A DNA stretch of 64,000 nt from JAJDXW01 sp965214795 (lineage in GTDB: Bacteria; Pseudomonadota; Gammaproteobacteria; HK1): the NCBI GenBank assembly GCA_965214795.1, contig OZ243976.1, forward strand, positions 3,534,001-3,598,000, read 5' to 3'. Position numbers and translations under genes: made by a program. Below, piece by piece: positions 8,508 through 15,716 of the stretch. The first letter of the stretch is position 1; each line of letters opens with the position of its first letter. Below the pieces are notes generated by a model that was not told the DNA's origin, ran no database searches, and worked only from the letters and a program-made list of their open reading frames with translations.

Positions 8508-9335
8508 CTATGTCGAAACCTCGACCTCGTCGCCGACCCGGACCGTGCCGAGGGTCCGCGGGATGAGGTTCTGCCCGAGGAACACGCCGCCCTCGGGGCG
8601 CCGGCGGAAGGTCGCGAGCGTGCGCATCGGCTCGCGCCGGGGGTCCTTCGCCGCAGTGTCCGGATCGATGGTCGGAAACGCGCACCGCTCGCAGTTCTCC
8701 GCCCCCTCGAACTCCACCTCGCCGATCCGCAGGCGCCACCAGTGGTCCTCCGCAAACGGCCGCGCACCTTCGACCACGAGGTTGGGCCGGAAGCGGCGCA
8801 TGGAGGCCGGCCGGCCGAGACGCGCGTTCAGCTCTTCGAGGGACGCACGCCCGATGACGAGCACCGGGTAGCAGTCCGCGAAGCTCACGAGATCGCCTGG
8901 CCGCGCGACTTCCGGGTCGGCGGGGCGAAGGCATTCGTCGGTCATCTCCACGAGGCGGGCCGGGGTCGCCAGCAGGTCGCTGAACCAGCGGGCCGCTTCG
9001 TCGCCGGCATCGACCGCACGGCAGTCCTCGCCCCAAATGGTGACCGGCCGGGTCCGACCGGCGGCGGCACGCGGCCCGACCGGGCCCGACCGGGGGACGA
9101 CGAGGGAGGCGCGCCCGGGCGCCTCGAGGAGGAGGCACTCGTCCCCGATCCGGGCGCGGACCAGGACGAGGCGCGGGTGCTCGCGCCCGGTGAGGGCCCT
9201 CCCCTCGGCTCCGACGACCATCCACCGTCGGTCTCCCGCGAGCCCGCGCGCCTCGATCCGGCACGCGGCGAGGCGCAGACCGGCGGCGGACTTGAGCGGG
9301 TAGAGGGAGATCTCGGATACCCGTCCGGCCGTCAT
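8508..9335 (-). CDS. MOSC domain protein (YcbX/mARC-like)
   Basis: 275 residues. An N-terminal beta-barrel (VSEISLYPLKSAAG..) is followed by a MOSC domain containing CERCAFPTIDPDT, with cysteines positioned as in YcbX/mARC proteins where one binds the molybdenum cofactor. Proteins of this group reduce N-hydroxylated compounds or handle Moco sulfur. No ferredoxin domain follows, so an external electron donor would be needed. I chose ATG 9335, one base after the glpK stop and preceded by GGAG, over the upstream ATG at 9353, which overlaps glpK. Confidence 0.85.
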   Translation of the reverse strand: MTAGRVSEISLYPLKSAAGLRLAACRIEARGLAGDRRWMVVGAEGRALTGREHPRLVLVRARIGDECLLLEAPGRASLVVPRSGPVGPRAAAGRTRPVTIWGEDCRAVDAGDEAARWFSDLLATPARLVEMTDECLRPADPEVARPGDLVSFADCYPVLVIGRASLEELNARLGRPASMRRFRPNLVVEGARPFAEDHWWRLRIGEVEFEGAENCERCAFPTIDPDTAAKDPRREPMRTLATFRRRPEGGVFLGQNLIPRTLGTVRVGDEVEVST

Positions 9336-9336
9336 C

Positions 9337-10857
9337 TCAGGCTCCGTCGCCACCCGTCGCCGGGGCGGAGCGCGGCGGAGCGCTCAGGGTGCGGCGCAAC
9401 GCATCGCGCCAGCCGCGGAGCTTGCGCTCCCGCCGCTCCGCGTCCATCCCCGGAACGAAGCGCCGATCGCGCTCCCGGCCCGCGGCCCATTCCGCAGGTC
9501 CCGGGTAGAACCCGGCGTGATAGCCCGCGAGCCAGGCCGCGCCGCGCGCGGTGGTCTCGAGGTCCGCTGGCCGGTCCACCGGAAGGTCGAGCACGTCGGA
9601 TAGGAACTGCATGGTCCAGTCCGACGCGGCCATCCCGCCGTCTACCCGCAGGACGGTGGCCTCGACACCGTCGCCCCGCACCGCTTCGAGGAGGTCCCGG
9701 GTCTGGTAGCCCACCGATTCGAGGGTAGCGCGGGCGAGCTCCGCCCGGCCGCTCCCGCGGGTGAGGCCGAAGATCGCCCCCCGGGCCGCGGCGTCCCACC
9801 ACGGTGCGCCAAGCCCGGTGAACGCGGGCACGAGGTAGACGGGCTGATCGGGATCGGCCGCGGCGGCGAGACGCCCGCTCTCCTCCGCGGATGCGACGAT
9901 CCCGAGCTCGTCGCGGAGCCATTGGACGCCTGCTCCCGCGATGAAGATGGAGCCTTCGAGCCCGTAGACCCGCTCCCCCGCGTGCTGCCACACCACGGTG
10001 GCGAGGAGCCGATTTCGGGAGGCGACGGGGGCCGCGCCGACGTTCGCGACGAGGAAACAACCCGTCCCGTAGGTGGCCTTCATCATGCCGGGCTCGAAGC
10101 AGCCCTGCCCGAGGGTCGCGGCCTGCTGGTCCCCCGCCGCACCCGCGATCGCGATGCCCCCGCCGAAGAGCTCCGGCCGGCTCGTGCCGAGGTCCGCCGC
10201 CGAATCGCGAACTACCGGCAGCACCGGCCGGGGGACCCGGAAAAGCTCGAGAAGCTCCGGGTCCCAGTCCCCGGTGCGAAGGTCGTAGAGCGAGGTCCGC
10301 GAGGCGTTGGTCGCGTCGGTGGCGTGCTCCCGGCCCCCGGTCAGCCGCCAGAGGAGGAAGGTGTCCACCGTGCCGAACGCGAGCTCTCCCGCCTCCGCCC
10401 GCGCCCGTGCCCCCTCCACGTGGTCCAGGATCCAGGCGATCTTCGTCGCGGAGAAGTAGGGGTCGAGGACGAGCCCGGTCCGCTCCGCGACGAGGGTCTC
10501 GTGCCCCGCGTCCCGAAGGGCCGCGCACTCGCCCGTGGTGCGGCGGTCCTGCCACACGATGGCGCGGTGGATCGGGCGGCCCGTCGAGCGCTCCCAGACG
10601 ATCGCCGTCTCGCGCTGGTTCGCGATCCCGATGGCGGCGACCGCTTCGGGGCCGCAGCCCGCCTTCGCGAGAACCGCCCGGACGGTGGACACCGCCGTGG
10701 CCCAGAGGTCCTCGGGCTCGTGCTCCACCTCGCCGGGCCGCGGGAAGTGCTGCTCGAACGGCTCCTGCGCCACCGCGGCGACCCGCGCCGCCTCGTCGAA
10801 GAGGAGCGCCCGGGTCGACGTCGTCCCCTGATCGATGGCAAGTACGTATCCGGACAC
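9337..10857 (-). CDS. glpK: glycerol kinase
   Basis: 506 residues, the usual length. FGGY-family landmarks: DQGTTSTRALLFD at the N-terminus (phosphate-binding), WQDRRT, DPYFSATKIAWILD (glycerol site), GTYGTGCFLVAN, and the C-terminal RVDGGMAASDWTMQFLSDVL. It phosphorylates glycerol to sn-glycerol-3-phosphate. No glpF or glpD is adjacent; the MOSC gene follows 1 bp downstream and may be co-transcribed. The nearby sugar-type importers could supply glycerol or glycerol phosphate, but nothing here proves it. Confidence 0.95.
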   Translation of the reverse strand: MSGYVLAIDQGTTSTRALLFDEAARVAAVAQEPFEQHFPRPGEVEHEPEDLWATAVSTVRAVLAKAGCGPEAVAAIGIANQRETAIVWERSTGRPIHRAIVWQDRRTTGECAALRDAGHETLVAERTGLVLDPYFSATKIAWILDHVEGARARAEAGELAFGTVDTFLLWRLTGGREHATDATNASRTSLYDLRTGDWDPELLELFRVPRPVLPVVRDSAADLGTSRPELFGGGIAIAGAAGDQQAATLGQGCFEPGMMKATYGTGCFLVANVGAAPVASRNRLLATVVWQHAGERVYGLEGSIFIAGAGVQWLRDELGIVASAEESGRLAAAADPDQPVYLVPAFTGLGAPWWDAAARGAIFGLTRGSGRAELARATLESVGYQTRDLLEAVRGDGVEATVLRVDGGMAASDWTMQFLSDVLDLPVDRPADLETTARGAAWLAGYHAGFYPGPAEWAAGRERDRRFVPGMDAERRERKLRGWRDALRRTLSAPPRSAPATGGDGA

Positions 10858-11213
10858 CTCCGACCCTCTCCTCCGTCCCGACCGCCGCCAATGGTATCCG
10901 CCCGCGCTCCCCCGGTCCCGTCGTCACCGCTCCCCCGGTCATTGAAGACCGTCGAAGGCCATCACCCGGGCGCGCTCCGGCGAGCTGGAGAGAACGAGGT
11001 GCGGGGTTGACCGGGGCTGATTCGTGCATTCAAAGGCAGTCAACGAATTCAAAAGGTTGTGTCCATTGACAACCTGACGAGCCGAAGTCGGCGGCGACCG
11101 GAGGACAAGGCGTCGAATCAAGACGATAGGCTCACCGGTGATCATCGAAGGCCGAGAACGAATTTGCCCTGCGGGGCTGGCGGGGGTCGCTCCGTCACCC
11201 GATGACGCAGGGG

Positions 11214-11219
11214 TATAAT
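11214..11219 (+). promoter_or_regulatory. -10 element TATAAT before the AAA ATPase gene
   Basis: A perfect TATAAT lies 66 bp before the ATPase start in an AT-richer stretch. No good -35 hexamer stands 16-18 bp upstream. The 428-bp gap 10858-11285 holds no gene that I can support. Confidence 0.45.
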
Positions 11220-11285
11220 TCGGACGATGAGGCACGTTCGGAGATGTGGCCAGGGCCACGCGGCAGCGAAGGCGGACGACGCGAA

Positions 11286-12704
11286 ATGTTGACTCGCCTG
11301 GAAGTCGACGGATTCAAGAACCTCGTCGATTTCTCGGTCGATTTCGGCCCGTACACCTGCATCGCAGGACCGAACGGAGCCGGGAAATCGAATGTTTTTG
11401 ATGCGATCCATTTCCTGTCCCTGCTGGCCGATCATTCGATCCTGGAAGCCGCGGTGCGCGTGCGGGCGCGAACAGGAGATACTGCGCGGCTGAACGATCT
11501 GTTTTTTCGAGGCGACTCGTTGCGCAAGGATTCCTTCCGGTTTGGCGCCGAAATGCTGGTGGAGCAGGACATAACGGACGACTTCGGACGTCCCGGCCGA
11601 GCCGGTTCGACTTTCCTGCGATATGAAGTCGAGATCGGGAAGAAACAACAGATGTCGAACGCGGCCCACCCGTCGATATTCGATCTGGAGCTTCGCTCCG
11701 AGTCATTGCACCATATCCGCCAGGGCGATGCAAACAAGAGGCTGCGATTCCCGCATTCGAAATCGGAGTTCAGAGACAAGGCGGTCAAAAATCGGAGATT
11801 CGCCAGGACCGGATACATTTCGACAGAATTCGGCAAAGATGGAGTGACCGAGATCATCGTCCACCAGGATGGCGGTTCGAGAGGCCCGGGGCAGAGAGCA
11901 CCGGCTCGAACGGCGCCCAGGACAATTGTTGGGACAACGAGTACGATCGCCACCCCGACGATCCTTGCGGCACGCAGGGAGATGCAGAAATGGCGGCTGC
12001 TTTCGCTGGAACCCGACGCCATGCGCCGCCCCGATCGCATTGCCAGAGACCCGGCCGTCGTTTCGGACAACGGCGCCCACCTCGCCGCGGCCCTCAACCG
12101 GCTGAAGGAGCGGGAGGGTTCCGATGGCGACGTCACGGCGAGAATATCGTCGCGATTGGCGGAGTTGGTGCCCGTGGTGAGCGTCGATGCAGTTCTCGAC
12201 AACACGCGCGAGCTGCTCATGCTCTCGGTCGTCGAGACCGGAGGCCGGGAATTTGCGGCGAATGCGATATCCGATGGCACCCTGCGGTTTCTCGCACTGT
12301 CGGTGCTGGCCGAGGATCCGGAAATCAACGGTCTGATATGCATGGAGGAGCCGGAGAACGGTATTCACCCCGAAAGATTGCCTGCGATGGCAACGCTGAC
12401 TCGGGATCTGGCCGTGGATGTCGAGAATCCGCTTGATTCGGAAAATACGATGCGTCAGATTATCCTTGCGACGCATTCTCCCTATTTTCTTCAGCTTCAG
12501 AACCCGGATGACGTTCTGCTTGCGGTGGAGGCAGCCATGCGGCACGGGGATTCGTGCGTACGCGGCCTTCGCTGCGTTCCGTTGGAGGGCAGTTGGCGCG
12601 CCGCCGCCGGTGGCGGCAGCGCCTCCCTCGGTCTGACGGCGATGCAGGACTACCTGCAACCCCCGGAAGGCGTACAGCTTCGTTTGCCGTTCGAGTCGAC
12701 GTAG
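11286..12704 (+). CDS. AAA ATPase (RecF/OLD-like, AAA_21 type), first gene of a broken two-gene system
   Basis: 472 residues. The N-terminus MLTRLEVDGFKNL..F has the RecF/SMC-type edge strand. Walker A GPNGAGKSN is at about residues 31-39, Walker B ICMEEPENGIHPERL at about 355, and the H-loop LATHSPYFL near 403. This is an ABC-type ATPase of the OLD/AAA_21 class, which usually partners a TOPRIM-type nuclease in anti-phage modules. There is no TOPRIM domain in this chain; the partner began 6 bp downstream (12710) but is truncated. Base composition is AT-richer than the surroundings, suggesting transfer. It is probably non-functional as a system unless the ATPase acts alone. Confidence 0.85.
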   Translation: MLTRLEVDGFKNLVDFSVDFGPYTCIAGPNGAGKSNVFDAIHFLSLLADHSILEAAVRVRARTGDTARLNDLFFRGDSLRKDSFRFGAEMLVEQDITDDFGRPGRAGSTFLRYEVEIGKKQQMSNAAHPSIFDLELRSESLHHIRQGDANKRLRFPHSKSEFRDKAVKNRRFARTGYISTEFGKDGVTEIIVHQDGGSRGPGQRAPARTAPRTIVGTTSTIATPTILAARREMQKWRLLSLEPDAMRRPDRIARDPAVVSDNGAHLAAALNRLKEREGSDGDVTARISSRLAELVPVVSVDAVLDNTRELLMLSVVETGGREFAANAISDGTLRFLALSVLAEDPEINGLICMEEPENGIHPERLPAMATLTRDLAVDVENPLDSENTMRQIILATHSPYFLQLQNPDDVLLAVEAAMRHGDSCVRGLRCVPLEGSWRAAAGGGSASLGLTAMQDYLQPPEGVQLRLPFEST

Positions 12705-12709
12705 GCGCC

Positions 12710-12856
12710 GTGAACGATCGATTGTTTCGTTTCATGCTCATTTGCGAGGGAAGCTCCGACCGCGCATCGGTGGAGGCTCTTCAGGGCTCGAAGGAGTGGA
12801 AGGAGGAGGCGAAGCCCCGCTCTTCGCGCGGGCTGTGCCCGAAGTGCTCCCGGTAG
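12710..12856 (+). pseudogene. truncated partner of the AAA ATPase (putative TOPRIM-like protein)
   Basis: GTG start 6 bp after the ATPase stop. The first ~22 residues read VNDRLFRFMLICEGSSDRAS. The hydrophobic strand followed by CEGSSDR resembles the start of TOPRIM-like or DUF4276-like partners, where the Glu is catalytic. Then the frame enters the antisense of the neighbouring regulator gene and ends at 12856 without further homology. The junction is near 12775-12781. The partner assignment rests on about 20 residues and on context. Confidence 0.6.
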
Positions 12857-13749
12857 CGGCGGCTGAAGTGCGACGCGGACGCGAATCCGGCCGCGAGCGC
12901 GATCACGAGGATCGACGACGCTCCGCGCATCAGCAGCAGCCGCGCGTGATGCAGCCGCAGCTCCAGGTAGTAGCGCGAAGGGGTGCACCCCAGCCGCTGC
13001 CTGAACAGACGTTCGAGCTGGCGCACGGAGAGGTTCGCGGTGCGGGCGATCTCGCCCAGGGAGAGCGGATCGTCGAGGTTGCTCTCCATCGCCCCGATGG
13101 CGGCGAGAAGCTTCGGTTCCCGCACCCCGAGGCGCTCGTGGGGGGCCATCCGCTGGTGGTCGTGGGCGGCCCGGATCCGCTGGTGCATGAACTGCTCGGA
13201 GACCCGGCCCGCGAGCTCGGCCCCGTGCGCGAGCCCGACGAGGTGCAGCATGAGATCGAGAGCGGCGGTGCCTCCCGCGCAGGTAATCCGCTTGCGGTCG
13301 CTCTCGAACAGGTTGGCGGTCACCTCGAGCCGCGGGAAGTCCTCGGAGAGAGATTGGATATCCTCCCAGTGAATGGTGCACCGGTGGCCGTCGAGCAGGC
13401 CGGCCTGGGCGAGGAGCCGGGTGCCGGAGCAAAGACCGCCCACCACCCCGCCCCGGCGTGCAATCCGGCGAAGCCACGCCGTCACGTGCCGGTCGCACCG
13501 CTGGTGGGCATCGAGGGCCGCGCAGACGAAGAGCGCCTCGCACCCGTCGACGTCCGCCATCGCCGCGTCGGCCGCCACCTGAAGACCGTTGCTCGCGGTG
13601 ACCGGCCCGCCGTCCCGGGAGACTGTCCGCCAGTGATAGAGATGCCCGCCGCTCAGGCGGTTGGCGCTGTAGAGGGGGTCGACGGCCGACGTGAACGCCA
13701 GCATCGAGAACCCGGGGGCGAGGAAGAAGGTGTAGGTCTTCGCGGACAC
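12781..13749 (-). CDS. GlxA-family AraC-type regulator with DJ-1/PfpI-like domain (GbdR-like)
   Basis: 322 residues. Residues 1-~170 form an amidotransferase-like (DJ-1/PfpI) sensor domain (FFLAPGFSMLAFTSAVDPL.., GGLCSGTRLLAQAGLLDG). Residues ~215-315 are an AraC helix-turn-helix pair (LSLGEIARTANLSVRQLERLF; AAGFASASHFSRRYREHFGHSP). This architecture is that of GbdR/GlxA regulators, several of which respond to glycine betaine, dimethylglycine or carnitine. It lies next to the demethylation cluster on the same strand as the mttB-like gene, so it is the obvious candidate regulator. Confidence 0.88.
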   Translation of the reverse strand: MSAKTYTFFLAPGFSMLAFTSAVDPLYSANRLSGGHLYHWRTVSRDGGPVTASNGLQVAADAAMADVDGCEALFVCAALDAHQRCDRHVTAWLRRIARRGGVVGGLCSGTRLLAQAGLLDGHRCTIHWEDIQSLSEDFPRLEVTANLFESDRKRITCAGGTAALDLMLHLVGLAHGAELAGRVSEQFMHQRIRAAHDHQRMAPHERLGVREPKLLAAIGAMESNLDDPLSLGEIARTANLSVRQLERLFRQRLGCTPSRYYLELRLHHARLLLMRGASSILVIALAAGFASASHFSRRYREHFGHSPREERGFASSFHSFEP

Positions 13750-13931
13750 GCTGCGAGCCTCCCCCGGTCAGGGCTTCGTCCCCGGAATCTTTACCCTCCG
13801 ACAATTCATGTCAAATGAATAATTCGATTCGATACGTCCAGGAATTCCGATATTTCAATCCGTCGATCCGGGTCGATATTCCTGTCCGGGTCGCCAACCG
13901 CTCCGCGCAGCTTCGACGGCCATCCGGTGCC

Positions 13932-13951
13932 GCAGGGTGAAATCACCCTGC
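13932..13951. promoter_or_regulatory. perfect 9-bp dyad between regulator and mttB-like gene
   Basis: GCAGGGTGA-AA-TCACCCTGC lies about 180 bp upstream of the regulator start and 170 bp downstream of the mttB-like stop. It could be an operator for the regulator or a terminator-like hairpin for the methyltransferase operon. There is no T tract. Confidence 0.45.
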
Positions 13952-13974
13952 CCGGTCACCTCGGCCGGCAAGGT

Positions 13975-14130
13975 TGATTTATTTTCTCGACCGTTTCCAA
14001 TAAATTCAATGAGCTATATCGATCGCGGATCTCTTCCCCCGAAATCGTCGTCAACCGAAGAAAGAGACTCTGCATCAAGGAGCTACGCTGTCCGGCGGCC
14101 ATCAGGGACATCCGAGAACAGATCAGCCCT
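13975..14130. repeat. 156-bp dispersed repeat, copy 1
   Basis: It matches 49845-50000 over 156 bp with about ten mismatches, in the same orientation. The ends are imperfect inverted repeats (GGTTGATTTATTTTCTCG inward versus CGAGAACAGATCAGCCC), as in a MITE. Its right end contains the stop codon of the mttB-like gene (14123-14125). Confidence 0.8.
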
Positions 14131-15712
14131 GTCTCGGCCGGCGCATGGCCTCGCGGGGAATGGAGATGGGGAACTCCGCACGGAGCCGCTCGTCCACCTC
14201 GTCCGGAACGTGGCGCGGGAAATGCTCCGACAGAAGGCGAACGGTGGCCTCGCGGGCGCGCGCGACGAGCTCCGGCTTCCCCGCCTCCAGCCACTCCTTC
14301 GGGCTCGTGCGGTCGCCGACGCCAGGGTACACGTACTCGGACTGCATCAGGCGCAGGGTCTGCTCGTGGCCGAGGTAGTGGCCGGGGCCCGAAAGGCAGA
14401 CCTCGCGCATCGTCTCGAGGGCAAGGGTGTCGTCGTTGACCTCGATCCCCCGTACGCAACGCAAACAAGCCCCGATGACGTCGTTGTCGATGACGAGGCT
14501 CTCCAGGCAGTGGGAGAGGAGCGAGGCGTGCATGCCGACGCTCTCGTACACGAGGTTCAGCCCGGAGAGCCCGGCCATGACGTTGGCGAGCCCGCGCTCG
14601 TACCCCGCCTGCATGTCCGGCGCCTTGGAGTCGGACATCGCACACGCCGAGCCCCCCGGCAGGTCGTAGTAACGGGCCATCTGCCCGCAGGCCGCGGTGA
14701 GGAGGGCCTGCTCCCCCGAGCCCCCGGACATGGCGCCCGTGCGAAGGTCGGAGACGAATGGCCAGGTGCCGAAGATGGCGGGATGGCCGGGCTCGACCGC
14801 GTTCACGTAGACGACCCCGGCCAGGCACTCCGCGACCGCCTGCGCGACCGCCCCCGCGAGCGAAGCGGGGGCGGTGGCCCCCGCCTGCCCGGCCGAGAGC
14901 AGCAGGATCGGCATCCCGCCCCGGATGAGCGCCTCCATCACCTCGCACGACTCGGTCGCGAACCGCAGGGGCGGCACCACGAAGCAGTTCGAGTTCGAGA
15001 CGAAGGGGCGCGCCCGCCACGCCGCCTCCGACCCCGCCACCCGGTGCAGCATGTCGAGCCCTCGCCGCGCCCGCCCGACCGAGGTAAACGAGGTCCCGAC
15101 GTGCTTCGCGGTTCCGCGGAGACAGACGTAGAGGGTGTTGAGATCGAGCTCCGTGGGGTCCTCGGTGTCGCGGCAGGTGAGGGTCCGCTGGAAGAAGTGG
15201 ATGTTGTCCAGCGCGTCCACGAGCCGGGCGGAGTCGTAGAGGTCCCGCATCGTCGGATCGCGGTGGTCGCCGAGGGCCGGGTCGTAGATGTGGACCGCCG
15301 CCCCGGCGGTTCCGTAATGGACGCGGGTGCCGCCCGGGCGGAGGTCGTTCCGGGGATCCTGCCCGTGCAGCGTGACGTCCCGCGCGGCCACGGCGAGGAT
15401 GTCCTCCACGACCCCGCGCGGGATCCTCACCCGGCCGTCGTCGCCGAGTTTCGCGCCCACCGAGGTCAGCGCTTCGACTCCGCTCGGCGGGGCCTCGGCG
15501 AGCCCGATCTCCTCCAGGGCCCGGAGCGCGGTCTCGTGGATGCGCGCGACGTCCGCTTCACCGAGGGGCGCGTACGCGCCCCCTTCCAGTCCCGCGCGCA
15601 CCGGACGCAGACCCTCCGGAAGCGGAGCGGAACGGGCCGCGTGGCGGGCCGCGCGACCTCCCCCCCGCCGGCTCCCGATCCGGGTGAGGGGGGGTGCCTG
15701 TGCATCGGTCAT
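14123..15712 (-). CDS. trimethylamine methyltransferase family protein (MttB superfamily, non-pyrrolysine)
   Basis: 529 residues. TIM-barrel corrinoid methyltransferase of the MttB superfamily: VHYGTAGAAVHIYDP, LYDSARLVDALDNIHFF, SNSNCFVVPPLRFATE, ILLLSAGQAGATAPASLAG, NLVYESVGMHASLL, GPGHYLGHEQTLRLM. No in-frame amber codon interrupts it, so it belongs with the non-pyrrolysine members, some of which demethylate glycine betaine, carnitine or proline betaine. It would transfer a methyl group to the corrinoid protein at 18698. It starts 4 bp after the dehydrogenase-like gene. The last codons and stop come from a dispersed repeat, so the native C-terminus may have been altered. Substrate is inferred, not shown. 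Confidence 0.9.
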   Translation of the reverse strand: MTDAQAPPLTRIGSRRGGGRAARHAARSAPLPEGLRPVRAGLEGGAYAPLGEADVARIHETALRALEEIGLAEAPPSGVEALTSVGAKLGDDGRVRIPRGVVEDILAVAARDVTLHGQDPRNDLRPGGTRVHYGTAGAAVHIYDPALGDHRDPTMRDLYDSARLVDALDNIHFFQRTLTCRDTEDPTELDLNTLYVCLRGTAKHVGTSFTSVGRARRGLDMLHRVAGSEAAWRARPFVSNSNCFVVPPLRFATESCEVMEALIRGGMPILLLSAGQAGATAPASLAGAVAQAVAECLAGVVYVNAVEPGHPAIFGTWPFVSDLRTGAMSGGSGEQALLTAACGQMARYYDLPGGSACAMSDSKAPDMQAGYERGLANVMAGLSGLNLVYESVGMHASLLSHCLESLVIDNDVIGACLRCVRGIEVNDDTLALETMREVCLSGPGHYLGHEQTLRLMQSEYVYPGVGDRTSPKEWLEAGKPELVARAREATVRLLSEHFPRHVPDEVDERLRAEFPISIPREAMRRPRQG

Positions 15713-15716
15713 CGGG

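Noticed and set aside
7347..9728. 793-codon + frame containing the inositol-phosphate synthase start
   Set aside because: Only residues from 8076 to about 8480 show homology; the rest is antisense of Uma2, MOSC and glpK. Annotated instead as a truncated gene.
14123..15712. Possible pyrrolysine (amber read-through) in the mttB-like gene
   Set aside because: The frame has no internal TAG and runs to the expected family length, so it is a non-pyrrolysine member.
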